Below, piece after piece: positions 11,799 to 24,990 of a stretch of 64,000 nucleotides of DNA. This DNA comes from Atopsyche davidsoni (lineage: Eukaryota > Arthropoda > Insecta > Trichoptera > Hydrobiosidae), in the NCBI GenBank assembly GCA_022113835.1, contig JAILWY010000026.1, forward strand, positions 9,265,001 through 9,329,000. The letters run 5' to 3'. The notes under the pieces are model-generated. The model made no database searches, was not told where the DNA came from, and saw only the letters and a list, made by a program, of their open reading frames with translations. The position numbers and the translations under genes were made by a program. Position 1 is the stretch's first letter, and each line of letters begins with the position of its first letter.

Positions 11799-11877
11799 GT
11801 TACTTATGGATTGTAATGAAACTAAAGCAGGCCTATCCCTGTGCTTATAACGTCAGTAGACAGCAAAACTTGTAAAG
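11799..11877 (+). other. Predicted 79-nt untranslated exon
   Basis: The segment is bounded by a strong acceptor (long T tract then TTTTGCAG) and a strong donor (AAAG|GTAAGA), but all three frames have stops. It contains a 14-codon ATG frame only. The best reading is an internal 5' UTR exon of a plus-strand transcript, possibly an extended IFT81 3' transcript or an upstream milton transcript. No link can be proved here. Confidence 0.4.
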
Positions 11878-12478
11878 GTAAGAACATTTGGGTAACATTT
11901 TCTATGTTCACTCTGTATTAATTTTGCTATGATATCTGGGTAATCAGTAATTTGTAATAAATTATATAAAAACTAGGTAACAGATTTAATTATAATAAAA
12001 ATAAGTTAATATCATTACCACGTTAGAAAGCAAACCTTAATGTAAAAAATATTGTAAATCCGAGGAAAAAAATTATTGCCAGGGAATAAGGTGGTGATCA
12101 TATCACACATAAGCATTTGAAGAGTTCATTAGCTTGTTTCATAACATGTTTTTTGCTGAAAATTTTTATTTTCCGCTAACAATAGGTATTTTATTAATAT
12201 AACTATTCCCTAGTAAACATACCTTATCGATCGCTGTTGTTAAGTTGCACTTTTGTCATATATTTACTTGTTTTTTAATTACTACAAAATGTAAACCTTA
12301 ACAACAATAGAGCATTTAAAAAAACGATTGTGGATTGAAATGACTAAAAAATAGTCGGAAAGTTTATATCTGTATCGATAATGAAAGATAGTCATCGTGA
12401 TAAGAAGCCCCACCGTTGATAGGTGCGACTGAACGCAGCGACATCGGCAGCCTGATCGCTGCATTATTATGTACTTAG
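11878..12478. other. AT-rich spacer before the first GC-rich island
   Basis: No gene or repeat seen. The GC content rises sharply after about 12400. Confidence 0.5.
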
Positions 12479-12986
12479 TCAGTACTGCGACAGCGGGCGT
12501 CCAAGCAGAGCCTCACCTCACGTACCTGCCTGGTCGTGCCCATACCTGGTCGCACCATCAAACATACCGCAAGCCAGCAAATCCCTCGGGCTCGCTTCGA
12601 CACTTCGAGTCCACTCGACACGCCCTGAAAAGTGCATTCATTACGCGTGCCCCTCGACTCCAAATCGTCTCTCATATCGAACCGCCCAGTGCAAGCGCCA
12701 CTGGTGCCGAAAATCGGACGAGACGCCGACCCACCCGGCGAAAAGTTATGAGACCGGTTACACTGAGAAGAATAATTTTGCTCCCAACCGGCTCATCATG
12801 ATGCTGTTTCGAGGAGTGTCGGAGGGGCGGAAGTATGCTTCGCGACTGGCGGGTCGCAGTTGGGAAAAGGGCGTCCGGTCCGATGAGACCGTGACCCTTC
12901 CGCAGCACGACTGGACGATGTTAGCCCTCCGTTCTTCCTCCATTTCCTTTGGCTACATTGTGAAGACTCTAGATCTTCGCGTTCCC
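12479..12986 (+). other. GC-rich island: candidate promoter and first exon (milton?)
   Basis: An abrupt GC/CpG-rich block in AT-rich surroundings. TTAGTCAGTAC at its start carries the arthropod initiator TCAGT (12479-12483). The block ends at a perfect donor, CCC|GTAAGT (12987). ATG at 12798 opens a frame of exactly 63 codons to the donor, ending in phase 0, which is what the milton exon at 24285 needs. A 17-codon upstream frame (12748-12801) ends in an ATGA overlap with that ATG. The predicted residues (MMLFRGVSEGRKYASRLAG...) match nothing I know, and opposite-strand frames are also open, as expected in CpG DNA. It may be untranslated. Confidence 0.35.
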
Positions 12987-15233
12987 GTAAGTTCTGGGGT
13001 TTTTTTGTCGCGTCGTTTGCATTAAACCCGCTCCGACGTCTCGTCTTTAACATTTCTAATATTTTGGAACATAATGATTGTATTTATCTGTGATATTTAA
13101 TGTTATTTTTCTAATTTTCGTACTCAAAGTTATGACTCTTAAAATCTAAATGCGTTGATGAAATGTGAGTTACATCACTTTCAGGCATAATTCTGTCTGT
13201 GTTCACTTACCCCCATTTTCATTATTCATTTATATTTCAAACGTATCCAATGTTAATAATAAAAGTTTTCCTAGTATTTTGACTAATCTCTCATATCGCC
13301 ACAATGCATTTATCTTTGACAGGATTCTCACGAATTCGTTAGAGATAACAGATTAGTTTTATCGTTAATATTGTGTATCGATTTTCTCTTCAGTTTCCCA
13401 TCCACTTCAACGAGCGAGTCCCAAATTGACTTATTATGATTATATTGTAGTTACGCACGAATGTGCTAAAATATACATACCGTAACAATAGATAAAAATA
13501 TCCATATTTGATTCTTCTTGTCTCGTTAGTCAATGAATATTGTTAAATATTAAAATTTAATACAACAAAAATCGTAGCATCATAATTCACATGTTCTAAT
13601 TTGCGTTTGTCAACCCTGACTAAAACGTGAAGTCATTAAATAAATAACCATGTCGTGAATTATCGTATATATTTATATTATAAGTCACTAGAATACGATT
13701 AACGTCCAAATTATGCAGTGTATTTTTAACTGATGTATGAGACAGGTACAACATTTATGTCGGACAAGATTATTCATCTGAAGTTTGATTTAAATTTTAT
13801 CTACTTGAGATATACATTTTGTCAATACCGTGTTTTATTTTTTAAAGGTTCTTTCTTAGTTCTTATGCCATTTTAACCATAATTTCTAAAAAGTGTACTA
13901 ACTATAAATGAAATAATCAACCCATATTCGAATTCTCATATAATTTTGTGTAACCTTTGGAGGTCAAAAAAGCTATACGCGATAAAAGTCACGTATCTGT
14001 GTTGCAGATATTATTTGCTGCTTGTTCAACAGCGACAAACTTTCCGAACCGAATTGACATCCTTAAAATTTCAGCCAAGCGTAGCTATTGCATGCCTAGC
14101 TCTGTCGACCGTAGAAAAGCAAGGTTTTGTGGATCTCAATTAAAATAAGTTATAATCATTGCATACAAATCGAAAACCATTAATATAATCTCGCGAACAA
14201 AATACAAAACAGTCCTCAATTTCTTAAACTTCTTTTTATTTGATGTTATCAATTGATTCGTAAATTTTTTAAATTATCTAAAACAAATACTTTTTTACAT
14301 TAAGAAGATAATAAACCATACATATGACACCAAGTATTATTATTGTGATGTCATCTGTTTATCGCAGGTACTGGATATTTTGATGGATTGGCTAAAGGTA
14401 CAGTGATATTGCACCTTATCTTGTTGCATATGCATTTCAATCGGTGTAGAGTGCACGAATTCATTTTACATACAAAAACTCGTAAATTTAAAGTTTCTTC
14501 CTACCTTTTTAATATTCTAAATGTTTGTTTCCTGTTAGTCACTTCTTGTGTTGGATCGAAACTAGTTTGCTCGTCACAGGACTTTCCGCGCGAGGCGCCG
14601 CGTCAACCAGACCGGCTCGGGAAAGCTGACGCACGACGCCGCGCCGGCCGAGGGAGTCGAGCTGGCGACGTCTGGAAATTAACTACAAATGGTCGCAATA
14701 CTATGTCATATATTTATGTTTGTCTGTTGCTATAAAAAAATAGTACGCAGGATCAATGAGTTGGCGCAATGGGTGAATACTTAAGTAGCCTACTATGTCG
14801 ATGGAGTGTAATCGCACTGCTCCCTTCGTTCAGTTCGGCCTGTTTTCACGAACAGAAAATTAAAGCCATTGCGTGCCGAGTATCGAGGATGCGCGCATCC
14901 AACGAAGGGGGAAACAGCCGTTTTATTGTACCAACCTACAAAACGGAACGTCAATATTTGGTGGTACTCTTTTGGTAATGGAAATTCGCCTTTGCGCGAC
15001 TGCGGCCCTCTCCGACTCCGATTCCCGACAGTGGCCCGAGTCCCGCCTCGGGCGCGAGGCGACGCATTAGCGTCTCCGTCGTCTTCGGTGACTCCTTTCG
15101 TTCTCTAGTAATTGGATTCGATCAGAAAGGGCACCTATTAATATGTTTCCGGCACGTGCCGTGAAATAATCCGGGCGGCTTCTCGCGCCGGCTTTCCGTT
15201 TTCTCGCTGATCCTTTTTTGTCTGCCGCGTAAA
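12987..15233. other. Putative milton 5' intron, mostly AT-rich
   Basis: Two overlapping plus frames at 13946-14148 are not recognisable. A 30-nt segment at 14368-14397 is flanked by CGCAG and GTACAG and would read VLDILMDWLK as a phase-0 microexon; this is speculative. A short CpG-rich patch lies at 14575-14670. Confidence 0.35.
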
Positions 15234-15389
15234 ATGCATCGGATGGAAATAGCCGCGCGGGCCGGACCGCGGCGCCAGCGAGTCGACGACCTTCCCTCCC
15301 GCATCCCGTGCGCCGGGCCGTTTGCCCTTTCGGCGGCCGGACCCGCGCGGACCAGCCCTGCCGAGTCCCCGCCGAGCCTCGACGCGGAG
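15234..15389 (+). other. GC-rich candidate first exon with strong donor
   Basis: Within a CpG-rich block (about 15000-15420), ATG at 15234 opens 52 codons ending at a strong donor, GCGGAG|GTGAGC, in phase 0. It could splice in frame to the milton exon at 24285, as an alternative to the island at 12479. The predicted peptide is Ala/Pro/Arg-rich (MHRMEIAARAGPRRQRVDD...), as any open frame in such DNA would be. A 148-codon antisense frame over the same DNA shows how weak openness is as evidence. Confidence 0.3.
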
Positions 15390-18300
15390 GTGAGCTTTCT
15401 TTCGTGTCGACCGTCGCCTTTTCGCCTAGCGTCAGTTCATTTCCCAGTTTTGTCGATAAAAATTCACAACACGCTTCCTGCTCGAAGAGTTGCGAAGAGG
15501 AAAAAACCTGCATTGTGCTCTGAGGCGTATGGGATTCAACCGAGCATCGATCGTATTTTCTCCATCACCATTTTCTGCTCACATAAATTACGACTGAAGT
15601 TTGCCGTAACGGTGTATCGTATGTTGGCTGTGTTTCTCATTATATATTTGTAAATTGATTTTCGTCATTTTGGTTCTGAACGTCAGCGTTCCCGGAGCCC
15701 CGTGGGTAATTTCTAAACAAGACAACTCGCCAATATAATTGGCATTCGAGCGAAGTCACTCGGGCTATGGCGCGGCAGGCGGGTGCCTTTCGTGCGGTAT
15801 GATGCCTCGGTTTGTCCAGCTATTTTCGGTCAAACGCCGCCTCACTCATTTTATTGCCAAACCCTCCAGAGACTGACTTGATTATTTCTGATTTCAATTT
15901 AGATTCTTCGCGCAGACTCCCAATTCGATATTGCGAGCTCCCGTTCCCCCGACCGAGCGTCTTCGAGATTTTGCGCTATTCGTGTGAAACGACTATTCTG
16001 ATTGTTTTACTTGACGCCATACTGAAAAACGTGTCCGCCGATGGATAGGTGTTCACCCATCTCCTTGAATGGCGATTCTTGTTTTTATTCCGATTGCGTC
16101 ACCGACCTCGACGGTCAGCTGCTAGTGTCGGCCGCCTTCTTTGAATGAACAGCTATCTGTCATAGTTTTGCAACGTGTCGAGCATTCTGGGAGTTTTGCG
16201 CTGTCTCTGCGGTCGGTACGGGAATTTTGGTGCTACCGATATCTCCGACCGGGCTGCCGGCAGTTTATTTTCCGACCATAGAATAAAACTACTCATTTCC
16301 GCTCGCTTGAACGGTGTCCTTTTATTCTCAAAGCTGTCCACATTAGCGTCCAGGAAATTCAAATCTGCTCACTAATGAGACACTCCCTTGTTTTGTTTTG
16401 GAGTTGATTTTTTAATCTTATTTTGGCTTCGATTGTATTAACAAAATTGATTAACACCCAGCGAGTTTAGTGAAAGGGGGCCTTGAACGAGTTTCGTGAC
16501 AATTATTTTACGTTATTATATATTTTAGACAGCGTTTTAATTTATTTATATATGTGTAGATTTATTGAGGTTTCATATATGTTTTTTTATACTCTAAAAT
16601 ATTAACCCATGCGATGCATACAATAATATTTTAATTAAAATATATATCAAGAAATGTACTTATTTAAACGATTAACTTATCGAGTATATAATTGAGTTGC
16701 GAGATGCATATCCCAGAAGCAAATAAATAAAGTTAATAATGACCGCGCTGAAGATGGCTTTACGACCCCCACGTGACAGTTTCCTCCGCTTCAATGTGAC
16801 TAAAATAATATCACAGCGTATAGTATTCCGTTTCTATAATTATTAATATAATCCTGACGTTTGCATCATTCTTCGTTTTTAGAGCATGCAGAGCCGTCAT
16901 CGGACCGACTAGGAATCGAAAACGAAAAACTGAAAAATCCTTTCGCCTATACAATATACTAGAAATACAAAGTCTTTATATGCGTAAAGAAAATGTGTCT
17001 TATATTTGCCATGCAGCTACTGTTTAAATATTTTTTTATCGCGAGTATTTTTAAATGCAGGTATTTGAGATAATGGTCCGCGTCACAGTCCCACTATGTC
17101 TGCACCAAAATTCAAATTCCTCAAGTCATCTATCTCGTTACATTTCACTTTTTCGCATTCACAATTTCTTTATTCTTTAGGCGCGGCTTGTAAACCAAAT
17201 TTAATACATTATTCACAAGGCATAGTATTTTCACTTTTATTGCTATATTTTAAGTATACATTTGTGAAGGCGCTGCGACTGATAAGTCTTTGTGAGTGAA
17301 CGAGTGTATATTTGTAATTCGTATCTCTTTCAATTACTTTCAAACAAAAGTACTTTTTATCTTTATCTCTTTTGAGGTAATCTTTTAAGCCATTACGACA
17401 AAGTCGTTCCTCACGTACCTAAAATAGCATAAAATTCAATACCATTGAACAGATTTAATGAAACTTTAATAATACTTAGCATGATTTTTTAACACAGATT
17501 TTTTTAATTTTGAGCTGACTGCGTGTGTGACCGTACATATTTTTTGTATACTTTTGTTGTTGCTTTAAAATAGCAGTATTAAATTTATTAAAAAATATGA
17601 TTGCTCAAAACAACGAATCATGATTTGTAAATAGTTGGTTTCTTAACCATCTTGCTTTGTTAACCTCGTTTCAGCGTCGTTATACAAACGTAGCTTAGTT
17701 CTTACGGTTTTATTACCCATTATATTTATAGTGTGAACGTTTTAAAATAACATGCGGGTTAACATTATCTTATGTTCTGTTATTGTACATGGATAAATAA
17801 TTAATTAAAAATAATCTCACCGTAAAAGCACAGATTTATTATTTTTGATGATTTTGTTATAATGAATGCTGTAACGTGTCCGTTTAAACTGCCATTTTGT
17901 ACTGTTAGTAGCCGGTATGGAAGAATAGTATGTCCATGGTTTAATACAAACCAAATTTTTCATTATTGGTGTGGATTTTGTACCGAAATTGAGCGATGCA
18001 ATATACTAAATTGATCATGTTCACCGTAGAATTTATTTATATATTTATTCAAGTACTCGCCTAAGCCTTATTAATTTCTTTATTGCCGGCAATGTCTCAC
18101 CTTGATAACATCTTAATCCCAGTGGAAACATTTTAAATAGATGTAATAAATTGTACCCAGTAATCGGCCGAAGAGGTCGTGCTAAACTTCACTTGAAAGT
18201 ATGTTACGCTCCATGGGAAAAATGCGTGGGATTATCGCGAGCCCAAGTCCTAATGTTGAACAATATTTGTTTTATTTGCATCAGCCGTGTTATTATTTTG

Positions 18301-21300
18301 ATAGCAGTGCGTTGCGAGACCGCGTGAGACCTCGCCACTGGCAGGACTGCAGTCGGTTGCTGCTGAGGTCCAGGTCGGGATGCAGGCGGCGCAGTCAGCG
18401 GGGATCGATCGCGGCCTTGGGGGTCACGGGCAGGCGCCCCGCGCGCGTGCGCCCACCCCGTGCTGATTGCGCAACCCACGCCCATTCACCAACAGAAACC
18501 ATAGCCTAAAAATAACAAATATTCATGTACCCCCTGTCACTTTGACGTGCTCTTCAATTCACCCTCCGCAATTAGAATTGACCGTGCTTGAGGAGCGTGT
18601 GATTCCTTGGATTTTAGTATAAATAATTGTAAATGTTTTGTGTTAAGTTTTTATCCAATTGTGACTTTACTGTTACGCCCATTTATTTATTGTTTTACTA
18701 CCTTAGCCGATCTAAGTAAATTTACTATGGCTACACAGGCAACTCTTTATCTTGAAATTTTACAACTCTTCTCACTGTAAACTTACAAAATCACACATTA
18801 AGCGTGCGCTATAATGTCACTTAATATAATTTTACTACAATACTTTGCTTAGCTCAGTAAATGATCCCAATTATTTCAGTTCCAATTGATGATTTTCAGA
18901 TTCCTCTTTATATTCAAAATGTCTACAGCGATTGTAACATTGTACTTAGATAGGTTTTTTTTTTTTTTTTTGCGAATTGTTATGATTTTTATATTTTTGA
19001 TATTAATCCTATGACCATAGACTTAACTGACACTGTTTGTTTTGTTTGCCAAAAATGGACGGTCTTTTACGTTATCTGGAAAATTGCCACATCGTCAGTC
19101 AGCCTCACCATTTCAATTGATTTAGCGCTTATTTTCATCCATCCTACTGCAACTGGTCAGATAGTAACTAAACATGGTTAAAGAATATACATTTGGCAGC
19201 ATCAGTGAAAAAATCCAACCTTTTAGAATTGATGGATTATTACTTGGACGATTTAGATACAAGTAACTCAATTCCTTAATTAGGTTTAACTTTCTACAAT
19301 GAATGATGTATTTCTTAAATTGGTCGAGAAATATATTTATAAGTTAGTCCTTTTAGCAAAAATTCCCAAAACACAGTGACGTGCAACAATCGTATTAAAT
19401 GCTTTACACGACCCACTATTCTTAAATTTCAAATTACCCAAATGAGCAACACATGTTAGTTAATTGTATAAATCTTTTGGGTAAATTTAAAGGGTTGTTG
19501 AACCAGGCTATTTTTTTTAGGCTAATTTTTTTACATACAATTATCCAGTGAATTTGTTTATATCTTTGAAGCGCATGCTTCCTGTGAATTAATTTTATTG
19601 TTTGGAATATGTTTTGGATTTGCATAAATTTTTATTCAATGCAGATTTTATCGATTTCGATACGATCTACAACACATAAAATGTTAAGAAGTTACGCATT
19701 ACTTAACAAAGCAATTCTTATACATATCATTAATTTATGTTTTGGTATTTTCAAAACTCTTAGGTAAAACTATAATTTCATCATCCACGATATTACCAAC
19801 CACATATTTATAGAATTTTCTCTAACATCGCAATATGTAATTACAATGATATCTTCCAATCTCCATTATTTGTAGGCAATGATTAAAGCTTGATAACTCA
19901 GTTTTCTCTTTAAATGCATTGTTCATTGCGAGGAAATATTGCGCAATGATTATTTTTTATATGTTATAATATGCGGGGAGTTTATCTGAATGAAAATTGT
20001 GCTAACCACCCTGCTCTTTAATGATATGCGAAAAATGAACAACAGAGGAAACCTAGTATGAGGAAAATATCTGATACTGTATTTTCTTCCAGGGTTTTGC
20101 TAATCGGTTAATGGCCATGTTAATCATTATACCACCAGACGCTTCAAAAACATAAACTCTAATTATTTTAATTTGCAACAGTATATTTCTACTTTAAATG
20201 CGCACTTGTTAATAATTACATAGCATGCCCAGTTTAATAAATATACACGAATGCAATTTAATAATTCACAATATTCTTTATGCAGTCCGATGTCTTAAAA
20301 TTTTATTTCTTGAAGCCGACTCTTTCGTTTTTTTTTTTCATCAAAACTGATCATTTGTAATATATGGTAATAAATATATGGTTAAATTAATTTCAATAGG
20401 CACAAAGCCAATTAAAAATTATATTCGTCAGTTACTCACAAAAAAGTGAAATTCGGCGTGCAGCGGCCCTATTGAACTGGGTGCTGTGTAAATGTTAGTC
20501 TGTAGTATACGCTAAATATATTTTAACAAGTTTTTCTATCAATTATATATTTTGAATACTAATTATATCCCGAGTAATTGTTTTAGGCGACTCAAATTTA
20601 GCTTTCACAATTTTCACAAATAAAATTATTACAGAGAAATTTATTTTTTTGTAAATATTAAATCTCTATATAAAAAGTGTTTTAATAGTCTACATGCATA
20701 GTACGGTGTGTATTCTCGTTTAAAATATTTATTGATTTATTATATGTTAATCAAAGCGTTGTATAGGTGAAAAATGTATATCTACACTACTTCTAAAATA
20801 TCAGGTACATTTATAAGAAACGGCAAAAGCGTTCAAATACGTCAATTGACTTATGTGTTATTCCTTGTCTTCTTGACATCCTTTCGTATGCGAAAAAATA
20901 CGACGTATGCACGTGGTGTAAATTTCAATGGTTAGTGATTTCTCTAGAATGTATAATGCAAATTAGTCCAACATTAAAAATAAAACAACGTTTAGTTACA
21001 AATTCGCTCAAACGATTAACGAGCGTATATTTAGATAGTACCTTTTACTTGGCAGGCTTAGAGAAATGCACCGAGTTCATGTGGCTAGTCTGTATCTCGT
21101 TAGAGCATATGTGTCAATCAACGACCGGCGAAAGGTGCATTCAATGCTACTAATGCATCTTCTCACACTGATGCGCGGAAGTGAAACTTGAACCTCCGCT
21201 GCAGTTCCCCGTACGAGTGGATGGAGCACTGTCAACTGTTATTTACCGAGGGAGTTGGCATTTTGAAAATAAATAGAAGACGTTGAACTTTTCCTCTTAA

Positions 21301-24284
21301 CTTCTAAAAATATGATTTCGTGTTTGCTTCCGCCGTGTTATATAACACAAAAAGAATGGATCGTTTTTTTTTAGTGTTTTAAAAAATATATAGCTGCAAT
21401 TGAAATGATTTTAAGTCTGTCCCAATAAGTCATTTTTAAAATGAAAATTTACTAAATATTCTAAATAACCTGCAAATAAAATAAATCTTTTCAAACAAAA
21501 TATATATGCGTGCAAATATTCTGATACTTGCGGTCTAGTGATAACGCACTTAGTATTTGAAGAATGATTTTAATCCTACTATATAAGCACAAGCATTTAA
21601 AATAACATTCTATGGCATGCTAATAAATTTTGCTTACGGTATTTTTCGCTTTAAGCTTTTCAGCCAATATATTATTGGAATTGTTAGGGTTATCAAACTT
21701 TAATCTTGAAACAATGTTTACAATCACTATTTAGATTTTTATTTCGTCAATGCTTATTTTAGGCTCCCGTCATGCTGTTGGTGTATTTTGGCACTACACG
21801 GTCCCATTTATGTAATGCTACGTAGTCTTTGCTATTTTTATTCATTTAAATATAATGCACCTTTGATCTTTATCTGATATCCCTTGATTAAAGCTATATC
21901 TTCAATATTTTTCTTAGTAACTCGTACTGTTAACCATGACACGAATACTTTACAAGTTGCTATTATATGCGGTACATAAATAATGTTATCAAGTTATGAA
22001 CTGCTTTTAGAAAATAAGATGTAGTGCTTCTTCACAATTAAATCAATCAATCTAGTTTAATTGATAGAAACCGTGAATACGACACGGCGTAAGTAATGAA
22101 TTGATGTTGCAGCGCGAACGAAAAAAAAACGACCTTCGAGCGCAGATTGCCAAGCCTATTTTTTCGAGTGTACTTACTTAGTGTGTCTACCGACGTCTGA
22201 TCGATCCGCGCCTCTACGGGAGATGTTTAGAATCTCATACATGTTGGCTTTTATTTGGTCTACGGCGCAAACAAAAGGTTCAAGAGCAATGTCGCCATTG
22301 TTTATATTTCGTTCAGACAGTCGGTGTTTCTCAAAAAAGTATTTTAAGCGATAGCGTTTTCTTATCAGAGGAAATTCAGGCCGACGCACCACAGAGACGC
22401 ATCCGTGTTTCTTTTGGATGTTGAGTTGAAAATTTAAAGATCGGTAAAGCTGACGACCGAGTATCAGTTTAGAAGAGCTCTTTAGTAAAAATGTCACTAA
22501 TTTCAAACTCGTAAATTTTGTCAAACGTAAATATCAAAAGTTCAAACCTCAAAAAAAAAAAAAATACTTTCAAAAACAGAAAAAAATAATTTCATTAAAA
22601 TGTACTTCTACTTTTGTTTGAAAACACAACTAAATTTGATGTGCAGTTCTAATCTAGACAATGGAATTTTTGGGATTGTGCAAAGTGCTGCTCTGTAGTG
22701 TGCGTGCGAGAGCAATAACCCCCGTGCCATGACCTGTCCTCTCGCGCCCCTGCCTGCCCGGGACAGTGACTCCAGCCCCCCGAGGGGCGCACGCCCAGAC
22801 GATGGAGATGATGGTCATAACTATCTACCCCGCTGTCATTTTCGTATATTTTGAAATCTTTTATTTATGCACTCGGATCGCGAGAGATAATGACGTTCTT
22901 TGTGGAGAAACAACGTCAATATCTGTTAATTATTATGATAAATCAATATAATTTCTCCCACTTTCAATAAGCGTTGCAAATCAATCATAACCGATATACT
23001 CTGGTATCTCCAGTAAACAATTTCTTTGCCAAACTTTCTTTTATTATTTTAGTAAATATTTTTTCGTTTAATTTTATTACATAGTTTTTTGGAACTAATC
23101 AAAGAATTAACCAAGCGAAATATATCCTATGTTTATTATCAAGTTGACAATGTTTTCTTTACTAACTTTCCATTAAACGACTTGTTTTTTTTTTTTTTAA
23201 TATTTATCTTTGTTTTAAACTTTTCTATGAAGGCAGCCAATTACTAGCGAATATCATCGTTGTCACTGTCTTGTTACTCATCAAATGCAAAACGAACTCC
23301 TCAAAACTGAATAGTTTCTAGAAAGTATGTATAAGTCAATATTTTTTTATAAATTCATAATTGCACTCGTTGTAGTCCCACGTGAAGTGTCTATCGTCAT
23401 TCTTGTGTTTATGTTTAATTTAAAATTATTTATGCCAACGAGAAAGTATTGAACAAAGCGTCTTAGTAACACAACCAACTGTTAAGTAAATAAAATTAGC
23501 TGGGTAAACTGAGTGCATGTGTAAGCTAAAGTATCGCGCTCATAGAAAATTACGTGTCGAATGTTCAAAAATATATGTATATATATTTAAAATAACATGT
23601 CATATAATATACCTGTATATTTTTTAATGTTATAAATGAACACAATTTTTACACAAAAATATCACATTGGAATGATTTAATTATGTTTCTTTTAAACGAT
23701 TTTTAACTAAGTGAACATGAAATAACGTTTTGTTTTGACATGAAATTTAAAATGAAAAAAATATCAATAGACAAAAGAAAACTGTAGTCCTATGTTTACT
23801 CCGCTATGGTGAGACATCTAAGTTTAGATAAACCAAACGTAAAATCTATAAACTATACTTTTATCTAGAAGTGAAATACCGTAAGCGGTAGTGGTAGATA
23901 AACAAGTAATTCGAATGATCAATGGCTGAGTCCGGCTTCTTACGTCTTTTGCGTTTGCTTTGTTTGTACACAGGGAATTCACAGGAAACCTTAAATCTTA
24001 TCGAACCCCCCTCCCCCCTCCTAAACTCGAAGACAATTTATAAGATTGAAATTTAAAAAAAACTTTTAGTCTCACCTAAATTGGACATAGCGAATAATTA
24101 ATAATAAGCTAGTGAAGTGTACATGCCCTTGGATTGAAGGAAAAATAACGTTCAATGTTAAAATATTATTTAATACATAAAAATACCTAAAACGACAGAA
24201 TTGTTTCTTGCACCCGGAGTGCACGCTTATGACGGTACGACGTGAAGGTGTTTCTTGCGTTGAGTGTTACGTTTGGTGTTTCAG
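15390..24284. other. Putative milton intron, AT-rich, with GC-rich patches
   Basis: About 9 kb without an exon I can support. GC-rich patches lie at 18310-18490 and 22690-22800. A 116-codon minus-strand frame at 22174-22524 has no ATG near its start and is not recognised. Otherwise AT-rich with poly-A and poly-T runs, and no transposon that I recognise. Confidence 0.45.
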
Positions 24285-24444
24285 GACGGTGGCCAAGCGA
24301 CACAAGCTGTCGCCCTCAGCCTAGCCGGCAAGCTGGCCGCCCTGCAGGATGCGGGCCCCGCGCGCCCCGCCCCGCTAGCGCCCCGCCCCGCGCGCCTCGC
24401 CCGCCCCACCGCGCTGCGCACCAGGGAAGCCGCCACCATCACAG
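24285..24444 (+). CDS. milt: milton (TRAK) coding exon upstream of HAP1_N
   Basis: Internal coding exon: acceptor GGTGTTTCAG, donor ACAG|GTCACT, 53 codons plus one base. It begins DGGQATQAVALSLAGKLAAL, passes through a Pro/Ala/Arg-rich low-complexity stretch and ends REAATIT plus G. Joined to the exon at 36064 the split codon becomes GAG, giving AATITEVCSGGELPEVE. This aligns with the SITDVC..EDLPEVE junction of vertebrate TRAK2, which is the main support. Milton/TRAK proteins link mitochondria, through Miro, to kinesin-1. The 5' end is phase 0, so an upstream coding exon is required (candidates end at 12986 or 15389). The low-complexity part is strikingly GC-rich. Confidence 0.7.
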
Positions 24445-24750
24445 GTCACTACAGACAGGCCGACCCCCTCGCCCGCCCCCAACACCTCTGGCCAGCCCAT
24501 TACTGACATTCAACAGCACATATACGTGCTTAGACCCGCTGCAACTTCATTTGCAATACTATTGACTTTAGCATTTTGAGATAAAACAACAAACTGTTAA
24601 TGAAGATGTTTTTTTACTACAAATACACGTTATCAATAAATAACTTGTAGTAGTAGTAGTTATAATTATCAGGTATTGCTTCCCGCGTTCCGAATTCCTA
24701 TCACTAGCAATATACATTGTTTGAAACAACTTTAGTCTACCTGTTTTCTC
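24445..24750. other. Intronic spacer with short TAG repeat
   Basis: Sequence right after the donor of the 24285 exon. It includes a short TAG trinucleotide run near 24648-24659. Nothing else seen. Confidence 0.5.
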
Positions 24751-24990
24751 TTATACGTCGTCAAATTCAGAATCGTCGAGTTCGGTTTGGTTGATTCTGT
24801 TCAGAATTGGCGAGTTGCTTCCATCGTACTCTACGTGTTCGGGCTGATCGCTTCTGACTGACGAATATGGGACATTGTATGAAGTATCAACGTATAGATG
24901 GCACAGTTCATTACTTCCGTTCTCTAGTGTCATCCGCACGAGCCACCTCTTTGATGTATCGCGTAGAAATGAATGCAATGCTATTTCAAT
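24751..24990 (-). other. Unassigned minus-strand frame with protein-like C-terminus
   Basis: Minus-strand frame of about 80 codons, open from a TGA just upstream to a TAA at 24753-24751. Residues include KRWLVRMTLENGSNELCHLY, YSSVRSDQPEHVEYDG and a DDSEFDDV end. The balanced composition and acidic tail look like a real protein end inside AT-rich intron DNA. The family is not recognised. It could be the last exon of a nested gene or a decayed mobile-element protein. No good acceptor is seen just upstream. Confidence 0.35.

Noticed and set aside
15067..15513. 148-codon minus-strand open frame
   Set aside because: GC-rich DNA with low stop density and a poly-Arg tail. Not supported by splice sites or similarity.
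22174..22524. 116-codon minus-strand frame
   Set aside because: No ATG near the start, no recognisable domain and no convincing splice sites.
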